Source: Haliclystus octoradiatus
Taxonomy: Eukaryota; Cnidaria; Staurozoa; Stauromedusae; Haliclystidae
Length of the DNA: 64,000 nucleotides
Direction of reading: 5' to 3'
Assembly: GCA_916610825.1 (NCBI GenBank)
Contig: OU744451.1
Coordinates: forward strand, 13,813,905-13,877,904
In this document: piece after piece, positions 1 through 11,314 of the stretch
Position numbering within the stretch: position 1 is the stretch's first letter
Layout: every line of letters starts with the position of its first letter
Notes under the pieces: model-generated
What the model was told of the DNA's origin: nothing
The model's database searches: none
What the model saw: the letters and a program-made list of their open reading frames with translations, nothing else
Program-made: the position numbers and the translations under genes

Positions 1-472
1 ATGCTATGTTCAGAATACTGCAATATGGAGTTGTCTAATTCAAGGGTTGGTTTACTGTAGTTGTTATTGTTAATGATTTTTGTATTACCAATGAAAAGTA
101 GTTGCGTCTTTTTTACGTTGATGGATAATGAGTTGTGCTTGCACAATGTTGAAATGTTTTTTAATCAGTATTAATATCTTCAGTTGCAATAGACGTAGCA
201 TTTTGTGCAGCAGGATGATAAGAATAGAGCAACTGCGTATCATCTGCAAATTGAGTTGATTTGCTATGCTTTATTACAGATGGTACGTCATTAACATATA
301 TCAGAAATAGAAGTGGTCCTAGGATTGACCCCTGTGGAACACCAGTGGACAGAGTTATTTGGTTCGATGATAAATTACTTACACGCACAATTTGTTGTCT
401 ATTATGTAAGTAAGATGAGATCCATTTGAATGCACAGGGAACGAGGCCTGTTAGTCTTCGTGCAGTGGCTCC
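1..472 (-). pseudogene. Non-LTR (L2-like LINE) reverse transcriptase fragment
   Basis: The minus strand translates into the palm of a LINE reverse transcriptase. It shows GVPQGSILGPLLFLIYVND followed by the catalytic FADDT box, and upstream the stretch PCAFKWISSYLHNRQQ. The frame is open only for about 75 codons from the first ATG, and the copy runs off the left edge of the window. The PQGS and FADD boxes are diagnostic of non-LTR reverse transcriptases. The flanking residues resemble the LINE copy at 18111-23348, so I infer the same broad L2-like family. It ends close to a gypsy fragment, so one element probably inserted into or truncated the other. It is non-functional as seen here. Confidence 0.85.
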
Positions 473-477
473 ACTAT

Positions 478-1085
478 TGTAGATAATTTTGGTAGAAACT
501 TAGCCAGATAGTTTATACTGCCAAGTATTCTTAGTACTGCTTTGGAAGTGCTTGGCTTCGGCATCAAACAAATTGCAGCAATTTTCAAAGGATCTGGTTT
601 TACTCCTTCATCGGTTAGAGCTTGGTGAAGCTTGAAGCGTGGTATTGATTTGTTTGAACTTTAGATTTACCTTGGATGCTCTTTCCATTAATGCATTAAA
701 ATAATTGTTATCATGATCTTGAGAGGCCTCCAAAAGTGTGTCTCCAGAACCAAATACAATTATATCATCAGTGATAACATAACATCCAGTAAGACCGTTG
801 AGGGCTTCAACTTGCATGCGTCTGTACTCTTCAGGTGCACTGCATATCCCTTGTGGACATCTCAGGTACATGTACTTTATGCAATTTGGTTCCCAGAATG
901 TTGTAAGTTTCTGGCTTTCAGAACTTAGCGGGATTTGAAAGAATCCGTCTTTGGCATCAAGTACACTGAATTCTTTGGTGTTGTTTAATTTTGGTAGAGC
1001 CTCTTCTATTGTGGGAATTTGATATCGTGGTCTTTGAGTAGCTTTGTTTAATGCTTCACCATTGCAGAAAATTAGTTTTTGATAA
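478..1085 (-). pseudogene. Ty3/gypsy reverse transcriptase fragment
   Basis: Read on the minus strand from about 1085 downward, the translation contains QIPTIEEALPKL, then VLDAKDGFFQIPL (the first catalytic Asp), then RCPQGICSAPEEY, then VITDDIIVFG (the DD pair), and after a frameshift near 640 the thumb motif LGSINYLAKFLP. The order and spacing are those of a Ty3/gypsy reverse transcriptase. No LTR, gag or integrase is seen beside it. The frameshift and truncation on both sides mark it as a relic. The integrase relic at 7043-7384 could be of a related family but is separated by other DNA. Confidence 0.85.
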
Positions 1086-3241
1086 AGTAAAATTCGTGAA
1101 TGCTTACAGTTGTCTACTGTACTCTATTGCTGTTGACAGCAGCAAAATTATTTGGCTCTAGCAGAGAGCATGTTTAATCACTCCAAGTTAGAATAAATAA
1201 GGTATCCGCGCAAAAATTGAAACATTTTTTTCAAATCAAAGTTGTGCAGTCAAATAAATATTGTCAACGGTTCGTAATAAATACATGTTGTGGCCTTGGG
1301 TGTGAAACTTTGTTATACAGCAAATGTCCAAGTGAGTTTTTTCACATGCTAAGGAATACAAAAAGGCAACAGCAGAGGTGTATAAGGCAGTCTACAAACG
1401 TCGTGCTTTTCATGCGCCGTGCTAATCTTCTGGCGCGACCTGGCAAAAGCGCGACGTATAAATCAGTAAAGCACGACGCAATTTGTCTAGCTCGGCAAAA
1501 GCTCGAAGCACGACGATGGTTGCCACTCGGAGCGGCGTCAGTACGACAGTTGTTTTATAAGGCGTGCTTTTTAGGATGCCGAGCTTTTATTCGTCTGTTT
1601 TCAGACGAATGTTTGGTCAAATTCATGCGAATTGGGGATAAAATAGTAGTTTTTATGATGTTTTTTTATCATTTCATTCACTTCTCGATGATATTGATGA
1701 ACATAAAGTTCAATTATAAACTACTTCATTATGCTCAACTGTTTGGTATTCTGCTGTCTATTAAAATAGTGAATTTTATTACTATGTTATTACTATGTAG
1801 GTTGAAAACATTTGGTACTTTGAGTCAGCCATTATGGATTCCCATGGTCGTTATGTGTTTTCCATTAAGTTTGGCAATGGAATCAGCAGTCTATGTATGT
1901 CTATGGATTAGACAGAAACAGCAGAAAGGCCCAGAATGATTCGAATTACTTTATAATTGACTCATTAGCGATGTCATAATCTGTGTTAGCGATCGAGTTT
2001 GGACGTTTTATTTTACTTTTACCATGAATATTCAAAATGCAAAAGAAACATTAAGGCGTGTGGCTGAGCAGCTACTAACCATTTCAAATCAAGGTGAGCT
2101 CATTCTATATTAAAAGCAACAATTACTTATGTATTATGTGTATATAATGTAATGTTTATCTATTGGCTAAAATTCAGTAAAATGGAATTGTCTATATGTT
2201 ATTCTGCTACAATTGTTCATTTCCTTAATAGTAAATATTATTTAGATGTTCGTATCACTAACAGTAGTGCTATGTTTTCAACTCTCAACGTCCCTCGCGG
2301 GAAAGGGCACTAACCGTTGATAGTATACAGTATAACAATGTTCGTATGTTGAGCATTGGAGTGTAAGATCCAAAACAGTGTGATTTATGTATATATACGT
2401 CTGTATAAATGACAAAAATGAGTGTAATGACATCTATAAATAAATGAATAAATTGATGTCTATACTATAGGTATAAATCCAACAATATTTATTACATTGG
2501 TGGTGTTTATGAGGTTTTTGAACTTGATAAGAGTTTCTGGGCACCATCATCTACTTTTATTACGTTTTATTTGAGTATGTCTACTTGATTATTCTAATTG
2601 TTGCTATTTATTCGGTTTTGGGTCTTGGTTTTTCATTGAGCTTTGCACTTTGGTATTCTTTTTGTTGGTTCACATGATTTTTATTGGGTTTATTACAGGA
2701 TTTGAATGTTTGAATTGTTGTCATGAAATTTTATAATCACAGATTTAAATATGATGTATAATTATCCCGGATAATATTTCATGTTGTCAAAAAATTGGAT
2801 GTTTGAATTTCAAAATGATATGTGGTTTAATGAAGGTTAATTGGCTATTGTTATGTATGGGTGGTTCTAAATTATATAAATGTGTGGTTTTGTTTGTTTT
2901 CTTTGGTTGCTTTCCTCTCATTTGAAAAAAATGTTGTGCCACTTTTTATACTTTAAATCGTCACTTTGCTATTCGTAGAGTTGGTTTCAGTATTTATCAA
3001 TTAATTTGCAGTTTATCATGATTATATTATTAGACATTTAGACTATGTTTAAATATTTTATTGTTGGTGGATAGTGTTACACGTGCCTTTGTCTACATCC
3101 TATACATGTATATATTAATGAAGTGAGTTTCCAATTGGTTATGTTGATTATTTTATGATATTGGTAGTAGATGGTGGTGGCCACGATCCCATGAGTGGAT
3201 ATTATATTAGCAGTTTTATAGTTGATTTTCGGCAATGATGC
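1086..3241. other. AT-rich stretch without a confident gene
   Basis: No transposon protein or multi-exon gene is recognised here. A less AT-rich patch at about 1380-1630 repeats short words such as TATAAGGC and GTCGTGC, and holds a small hairpin near 1590-1612 (TTCGTCTG/CAGACGAA). A 240-codon frame crosses this patch (1217-1939), but its composition gives no family signal and it is probably chance. A candidate first exon is listed separately at 2024. Confidence 0.5.
2024..2093 (+). other. Possible orphan first coding exon
   Basis: An ATG in a good context (ACCATGA) opens 23 codons rich in charged and helical residues (MNIQNAKETLRRVAEQ...) and runs straight into a consensus splice donor, CAAG/GTGAGC. 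No following exon could be recognised downstream before the Penelope-like element at 3242. It may be the first exon of a gene broken by insertions, or a chance arrangement. Confidence 0.2.
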
Positions 3242-3422
3242 TTAGCAAGGCGGCAACCGCAGCAGGGAATTCGGTGCGCAATACGGCCGATGCGTTTCGT
3301 CCATCAGGACTCTTCAGGGCATCCGCAACCGAAAGGATTTCTCAAAAAGGACAGGGATGCATACAAGCATCAAAACAAAATTGATATTTGTCACTGTAGA
3401 TTTTCTAAACAAAATTGTTTGA

Positions 3423-5099
3423 ACAAGTTCTCTACTTATTTCCTTGGCGTCTGAAATCGACAAGAGGGCAGAAGTCATCGCAGAGCAGCCAGCGTTTATC
3501 ACTATGAAAGACCATAAAGAGAATTTCACTAATAACCCAACATGTAGACTAATTAACCCTGCTAAAAGCGAAATTGGCATCGTAAGTAAAAAAATATTAG
3601 AGAAAATAATCATTAACGTAAAAAAATTAACTAAAGTCAACCAATGGAAAAACTCATACGCCGTTATAGATTGGTTTAAGGCACTAGAAGAAAAGAAACG
3701 ATTATCGTTCATCACCTTTGACATCGAAAGCTTTTACCCCACGATATCGGAGCAACTATTAGAAAAATCTATATCATTTGCAAAAAACTTTACAACAATA
3801 TCAGAAAGTGATACAAAAATTATCATGCACGCAAGGCAATCAGTTCTATTTAATAAAGGAGCCGCATGGTCAAAGAAAAGCCACACAAACCTGTTCGACG
3901 TCACAATGGGCAGTTATGACGGAGCAGAGATTTGCGAATTGGTAGGTTTATTTATACTAGATAAACTTACGAAAGTTCTGGGTGACAACTCTATTGGACT
4001 TTACCGAGATGATGGTTTGGCAGTAATGCGAAAGAAATCCGGCCCACAGACTGAGAGATTCAGGAAAAAAATAACAAACATTTTCAAAGAGATGGGATTA
4101 AAAATTACATCAAAAACCAACCTCAAATCAGTAGACTTCTTAGACATAACCTTCGACCTAAACAATGGCACATTCCAGCCCTACAGAAAAACCAACGACC
4201 AACCTATATATATAGACACTAATTCTAATCATCCACCTACAATTCTAAAACATATACCTATAGCAATTAACCAAAGACTCTCCGATTTATCATCTAATAA
4301 CACTATTTATGAAAACAGCAAAAATACTTACGAAAACGCCTTAACAGCGAGTGGCCACACTACTACTAATTTAAAATACGAGCCAAGGCCAGCAACATCA
4401 AGCCGTAGAAAAGGGAAAAGGAGGAGAAATGTCACATGGTTTAACCCACCGTTCAACAAAAGTGTGAAAAGCAACATTGGCAGAACATTCCTCAACCTAG
4501 TCAAAAAGCACTTTCCGAAGACAAGCAAGCTACACAAGATTTTCAATCAAAACACGCTAAAAGTAAGTTACAGTTGTACTTCCAATATGAAAACAATCAT
4601 TACTAACCACAACAAGAATTTAACAAATACAGAAATGGAAGTAACAGAAAATGCGCAATTATGCAACTGCCGTACAAAGGAAAATTGTCCATTAAACAAT
4701 AGATGCCTTGTGGAAGGATTAATCTACAACGCCAAAGTGACTACCCCGGAAGACCAAGAGGGTAAAAATTACATCGGTCTAACGGAAAACTCTTTCAAGA
4801 CACGCTACACACAGCACACAAGCACATTCCGGCATGATAAACATACACACAACACGCAACTATCAAAATATATTTGGGAACAGAAGGACAAAGCCACCGA
4901 CTACAACATCGAATGGACAGCTCTATCGAGAGCAAAGCCATACAATAATATAACGAAAAGATGCCAGCTATGCCTGGCAGAAAAATATCATATCATTTGT
5001 TCCAAAAAAGCATTACTTAACAAAAGATCTGAGTTAATTTCAAAATGTAGGCACGAGAATAAATTTTATTTTACTAATTATAAATCGACTAAAACATAA
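3423..5099 (+). CDS. Penelope-like reverse transcriptase with GIY-YIG endonuclease (partial)
   Basis: The frame is open from the codon after a TGA at 3420 to the TAA at 5097-5099, about 558 codons without a stop, which suggests a young copy. Residue numbers here count from 3444. Visible parts are the Penelope RT signature AFITMKDHKENF (about 16-27), TFDIESFYPTI with a catalytic Asp (about 91-101), the YRDDGLAV catalytic box (about 187-194), FLDITFDLNNGTF, a cysteine cluster CNCRTKENCPLNNRC (about 406-420), and a C-terminal GIY-YIG-type nuclease with NYIGLTENSFKTRYTQH (about 441-457). The protein would copy element RNA at nicked DNA ends. The first codon at 3444 is TTG and no convincing native start is visible, so the N-terminus is missing. 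Confidence 0.9.
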   Translation, partial: TSSLLISLASEIDKRAEVIAEQPAFITMKDHKENFTNNPTCRLINPAKSEIGIVSKKILEKIIINVKKLTKVNQWKNSYAVIDWFKALEEKKRLSFITFDIESFYPTISEQLLEKSISFAKNFTTISESDTKIIMHARQSVLFNKGAAWSKKSHTNLFDVTMGSYDGAEICELVGLFILDKLTKVLGDNSIGLYRDDGLAVMRKKSGPQTERFRKKITNIFKEMGLKITSKTNLKSVDFLDITFDLNNGTFQPYRKTNDQPIYIDTNSNHPPTILKHIPIAINQRLSDLSSNNTIYENSKNTYENALTASGHTTTNLKYEPRPATSSRRKGKRRRNVTWFNPPFNKSVKSNIGRTFLNLVKKHFPKTSKLHKIFNQNTLKVSYSCTSNMKTIITNHNKNLTNTEMEVTENAQLCNCRTKENCPLNNRCLVEGLIYNAKVTTPEDQEGKNYIGLTENSFKTRYTQHTSTFRHDKHTHNTQLSKYIWEQKDKATDYNIEWTALSRAKPYNNITKRCQLCLAEKYHIICSKKALLNKRSELISKCRHENKFYFTNYKSTKT

Positions 5100-5247
5100 C
5101 CTGTAACAATTAAATGCAGCATAGGAAACGATCACAAAGAAAACAAGCACATTGCGATACAATAGGCTTTATCCCATTTAACAATAGCTGCGATTTATGT
5201 AAGTTTATATCAGAGGTACCATGTATGTTTTTTATTATCTAGTTTTA

Positions 5248-5291
5248 ACTGTCTGATGATCGCAATAAAGCGTGAAACTTCAAGTTACAGT
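5248..5291 (+). ncRNA. Type I hammerhead ribozyme at the Penelope-like element 3' end
   Basis: The conserved core is complete: CTGATGA (5253-5259), a stem II of CGC (5261-5263) and GCG (5270-5272) closing an AATAAA loop, then GAAA (5274-5277). Stem III is ACT/AGT (5277-5279 with 5283-5285) around a TCA loop. T5285 is position 16.1 and T5286 is position 17, giving a GUU cleavage triplet. Stem I pairs 5248-5252 (ACTGT) with 5287-5291 (ACAGT) over five perfect base pairs. Penelope-like elements are known to carry type I hammerheads with a very short stem III, which matches. GUU is a permitted but not optimal cleavage triplet. The self-cleavage site would be between 5286 and 5287. Confidence 0.85.
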
Positions 5292-5322
5292 AACAAAATG
5301 TGTAGTCTTTGACTCCTCTATT

Positions 5323-7042
<1,720 letters not shown>

Positions 7043-7384
7043 GTCTACATCGATCGTCTCTCAGGGTGGCCAGCTGTAACTGCTTGGTACAATCGTGACC
7101 CGTCAGCAAATGATGAAATTCGACAACTCAGACAGAGATTTGTCGACACTTGAGCTCCGTTACGACTCCGTTTTGATGGCGGTCCACAATTTAATGCTAA
7201 AGCTTTCAATTTCACCGACCTTTGAAAAGGTGGAACGTCATGCATGCACCATCTACTCCAGAAAATCCACAATAGCATAGTCTCGCTGTGTCTGGGGTAA
7301 AAAGTATGAAAGCTCTCATAGCAAAAGCAACCAAACACGGCCAACTTGAAGATGACACATTTAGAGTCTACACTTTCAGGGTGA
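7043..7384 (+). pseudogene. Retroelement integrase core relic
   Basis: The plus strand reads VYIDRLSGWPAVTAWYN, then after about 20 codons LRLRFDGGPQFNAKAF, which matches the first and second catalytic-Asp regions of a Ty3/gypsy-type integrase core. After several stops and a frameshift it continues in another frame as VKSMKALIAKATKHGQLEDD, the helix region after the catalytic Glu. At least four stops are present. Neighbouring sequence shows no LTR. It is a decayed fragment, and the family assignment rests on these motifs only. Confidence 0.7.
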
Positions 7385-9305
7385 CAAGCCCGTAACATTA
7401 AACCACCAAACTATTATGGATTCACTTGATTAGAATTCTAAACCGATTGAAAACGATTTAATCCATGTAACCAATACATACCTTACATTACCATGGTTCT
7501 TACAATTTTGTATTACAAAATTATGGCTACTACCGAACCATTACAAACATCTGGATATAACAACTATTCTATTACATATTAGAACATATGAAGGATCTGC
7601 TACGATTTATTCTTGCAATTTGATTGGTTAACGCCAATAACGCCATTTCACCCATAGAGGTATAAGATATAGAGCGCTAACCACGTGACCTCCCATGTCG
7701 CCGACTTCCGCCATTTTCTTGGAAGTGAAAACAATGGCGTCGTGACGTTGTGGCAGCTTTGGCGGGAAAATAAATCAAACAAAAGATCAGCTGATTTGAG
7801 TAGATGAAGTTTTACTTCTTTCAAGGATTGGTTAATAACAGTTGAATCCCCGACAGAAATTATTTTTAACTGATTATTTGAAACATATTTATGTTTGAAC
7901 AACATTTTACATCTGGCATTGACGTGTGAACAAAAGCTGAAAGGCCCTGAAAGGTAAATGAAATCGCCGATAATAATTCGTAATAAATCATACTTTCAAC
8001 AATTCTGATTGTTCAAAATTGCAGCAAATAGCTGTTACCCAAAACAACCAAGAAACAATTGTCTATGCTTGATTCAACCATATATGTTGCTGAAAATTTA
8101 CGGAATAATATTTTAATAATTTACGGACCATTATTTGGATACTACAACATCAGCTGAATAAGAGAAATTTAATGTAAATGGGCATATGGATGTATTTCAA
8201 TTATTATGTGAGTTTGGAAGCCATAATACAATTATTAGAAAAAAGCTGAATGTCGATTTTACATGCAGACAAATAGTAACATGCTAGTCATTAGCAGCAT
8301 ATATGGAATATAGGTGAGGCACAATGATATAGCTAATTGCGGGCGTGAATTTGGAATGGCAGACAATTTAAACGACATAGCTTTGGTTGCAAAAAACTGC
8401 AACAGGTTTAGAGTGAAACGATGACGTATAAGCCACAACATGACAACATAATTTCTAATTACGTAATATTCATTTTATTGATTTGTTACAGATATACAGC
8501 ATACAAGGCACATTACAGCAACTAAAGAAGTATCCATAACACAATGCTACTGTTTATATTAGCTCAGTTATTATCCACAGTATAGCTTGATGGATGTTTT
8601 CTGCAATTTTGATGTCTGAAAAATAAAATGGTTATTTTATCGACATATACTATTATCATTTTATATAAGTGTAAAGCTAAAACATATATGATACTGCTGT
8701 GCCTAAGGCTACTTATACCAATCAAAGGAGCAACATATACTTACACGAGCTATTCGTATGCAACGCTGATCAAAGCTGCATCATTGGATCCATCTCAAGT
8801 ACAATTCGAGATTAATGCTTATAAATGATGCTTACAAACTATAAAACTATAAAAATAACGTTTGGTTGACAACTGGACAACAAGATAAGATGAATTTGAT
8901 CATTTATTGCAAGGTTAATTGAATGAACTATTATGAGCTTAAAGTGTTTTCTCAATCCAAACCATCCTTGGTGTTCAAGGAAAATGGAAGTTTTGGAAGT
9001 ATCAATGGCTAGCTTTTGGTCACCCTTTGGATTTGGTTTGTTGCTGTATCAATATACAATGATATATGCAAGATTATTCAGTGTGTGGAAATCATACGTA
9101 ATCCCTGCTCACTTGGGGCAACTCTGCCATGGCAAGAGATAATAGAAAAATATCAGAAAAAGGATGATACAAATCTCTTGGTCTGATGGAAGCTTTTGAT
9201 CGAAGTCACTCACCCTTTTTCATCTTCAATTACAGCATTTAATCACTGAATACATATTGAGCAAATAATATAGATAAAGACTGGGATAGACTAAATGTTC
9301 TCACC
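7385..9305. other. Non-coding stretch upstream of the WAP gene 3' end
   Basis: No exon or transposon protein is recognised. A GC-richer island at about 7670-7780 contains GCCATTTT and a CACGTG word and could be a promoter remnant or a small element, but no gene is seen beside it. Confidence 0.45.
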
Positions 9306-11314
9306 TCATGCAGACACTGGGACTGGGAGAAGCGAGTAACATTTCACTCTTTGGCAATAACCAGTGAGTGGGTTGATTGTATACCACAGTGCTTGTGCCT
9401 GTCCATTGCAGTAATATGGACGACAGAAGGCCCCAACAATGTTGCATCTTGCATAGTGGCATGGGTTGGCAACAAGTGGCTTGGTTGGTACTTTACAATC
9501 TACAAGGAAAACATTTATTATGAAATATGACAGGATGTACCCCGTTTGTTGATGAAAGTAATTATATCTATTCATGTTGGATTAAAAAGTCGAATGTGAA
9601 CCCGTATTAATAAGTTTTTGCTGAATGAATAATTTGGTAATAAAGGTAACAAGTTGATTGACGTTTCGACAGGCTCATTTCATCTTCAGAATTTAATTTA
9701 AAAATAAGTATAAAATGTTTTGCAGCCTATTGCTATAAATACGTCAAATCCTTATAACCTTAGCCAAAGCGCAGATCCAAACATTTTTGAGGATTAAAAA
9801 GATCTGCGCGTAGTCTAGCATTTTGGAGAATCAAACCAACTCTCATCACCAAATCTGGTTCTGTAAAGTCCCCGCTTTTTTTCGCCGCTTGAACAATTCT
9901 TATCGTTATAACTATTTGTTTGTTTGATTGTCTATTGTTAGTACCGTATGCTCTATTTTACACTATAATTTTGTCCGGGAATTTGGCACATAGCTTTATC
10001 AATTTTAATAATTTTATTACTTGAATCTTTGTAAGTCATCTTATATTTCTTTTTAGACTGTAAAATCACATTGTAAAGATTTTCATTTTATTGTGCATTC
10101 ATAACGGATTAAACCTTTATATGTGTTGCTTCTAACTTCTATAAAGTATTATGGAACAACTTAATAGCTTCATCTTTCTGTACACTCAATGTCATCAGAC
10201 TCAGACTGTTTACTAAATTAATAATGACGCAATGCAGCTTCTTATCATACAATCGATTGGTATTCAGAAAGCAAGATGGTGACCACACTTACATGGTAAT
10301 GGACAGTACGGTCTGCAGACACTGCCACATCGATCACGGCAGCACTTTTGTCTGTATGGACAACCACAATCACTTTTACATGGTTGGACCTTTGAATTGA
10401 CAAGGACAAGTGGTGGACAGAAACCATTCTTCACTATTTGGAAGTGAATAAAATAAAAAGAATGATTAATTAACATTCAAGCCACGCAGGTAATTGATTG
10501 ATTTTCTCTAGGAAATTTGACACAGAACAATTATATCCTTTTATATTGAGTATTTTAACATAAAGAATATATCGTTGAAGAAACAGCCATCAATGAATGA
10601 AATAAACGTTACCTGGACAGTATGGAAGAATTGGTAATGCTGGTGCAAGGCTATCCTGGCCATTCTGTAAACAAGAAGTATAAGTGTTACGACGTGTTGA
10701 AATGTTAATTGAGATAATAATGAAATTATTGAAATTAATTGAGTTTAACTGCGATAGAAGAAGAACAAACTCAGGGGTAGCAAAATTTTCATGGTTCCAA
10801 TAAGAATATGCATGTTAAGATAGCTTCAAACCGTTAAACGATTTGGTTTTGCAAAATATTTAATTGAATTGTTTTGCTGAAAGCATATTTTTGAGTACAA
10901 AAAATAATAATAGGTGCTTTTAGAGTCTTCAGAACATTTCGATGGCGGCAAAATTTCCTATTTGACTTTCTAAACTATTATAGTCAAGAGTCATTGAAAA
11001 TCAAATTGAAACAACCTTCACTATCCGAATAGCTCGCATTCTTGTCTGTTAACAAACATGCACTGGTGTTTCTCAATCAGCATATATACTAATGGAGCGC
11101 AGGGTTATCTCGAGAAATGATGCGGACAGACTAAACGCAATTAAGTCTTCAAGTGAATGGAACACTGGAAACATATAACCATAACTTCTATTTAAAGTAC
11201 TGTATTCCATTCTAAGCTTGGACTAATTACTTCCAACTGTGAAAGGGCTTTGCAATTACCTACCGCAAAACAGACGATTGCCATAAGGGCACCAAGTGCA
11301 AGAATGTAACCCAT
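9306..11314 (-). CDS. Secreted WAP-domain cysteine-rich protein (4 exons)
   Basis: Four exons join in phase: 11264-11314, 10613-10664, 10293-10433 and 9306-9499, all with GT/AG borders, giving 145 codons plus TGA. Exon 1 encodes a hydrophobic signal peptide (MGYILALGALMAIVCFA) that ends exactly at the splice site. Exon 3 carries a whey-acidic-protein four-disulfide core with the typical CKSDCGCPYRQKCCRDRCG order of cysteines. Exon 4 encodes a second cysteine-rich module with NPCHYARCNIVGAFCRPYYC. WAP domains are usually secreted protease inhibitors or antimicrobial proteins. The target here is unknown. The second module resembles cysteine modules I recall in other invertebrate secreted proteins, but I cannot name a defined family. 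Intron 3 contains a transposon relic. Confidence 0.85.
9659..9945 (-). pseudogene. Open frame and Penelope-like terminal motif, probable transposon relic
   Basis: Within intron 3 of the WAP gene the minus strand has an open frame of about 60 codons (about 9945 down to a TAA at 9760-9762) with no ATG that could start it. It reads coding-like, for example IVQAAKKSGDFTEPDLVMRV. About 65 bases further is the motif CTGAAGATG...GTCGAAACG (9659-9695), which recurs at 3279-3304 and in weaker form near 13255. I know this type of motif from ends of Penelope-like elements, but the protein itself I do not recognise. Confidence 0.4.

Larger units (their letters stand above)
3242..5291 (+). mobile_element. 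Penelope-like retroelement, 5'-truncated
   Basis: The element comprises an RT plus GIY-YIG reading frame (3423-5099), about 150 bp of 3' non-coding sequence and a hammerhead ribozyme (5248-5291), and it ends beside a long (ATA)n tract. The left edge is placed at 3242, where sequence composition changes and an antisense hammerhead-like motif begins. Penelope-like elements often have ragged or partly inverted 5' ends, which fits a sense 3' end together with an antisense motif on the left. Full-length relatives encode roughly 250 more N-terminal residues, so this copy is truncated. Confidence 0.85.

Noticed and set aside
1217..1939. 240-codon plus-strand open frame
   Set aside because: It has no domain, biased Cys/Phe/Leu composition and repeated DNA words beneath it. 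It is most likely a chance frame over a decayed repeat.
3314..3724. 136-codon hydrophobic frame on the minus strand
   Set aside because: It is the complement of the well-supported Penelope-like reading frame and its upstream region.
9653..9695. Functional hammerhead at the CTGAAGATG...CGAAACG motif
   Set aside because: The bases between the two conserved words do not form a stem II and no stem I or III could be assigned.
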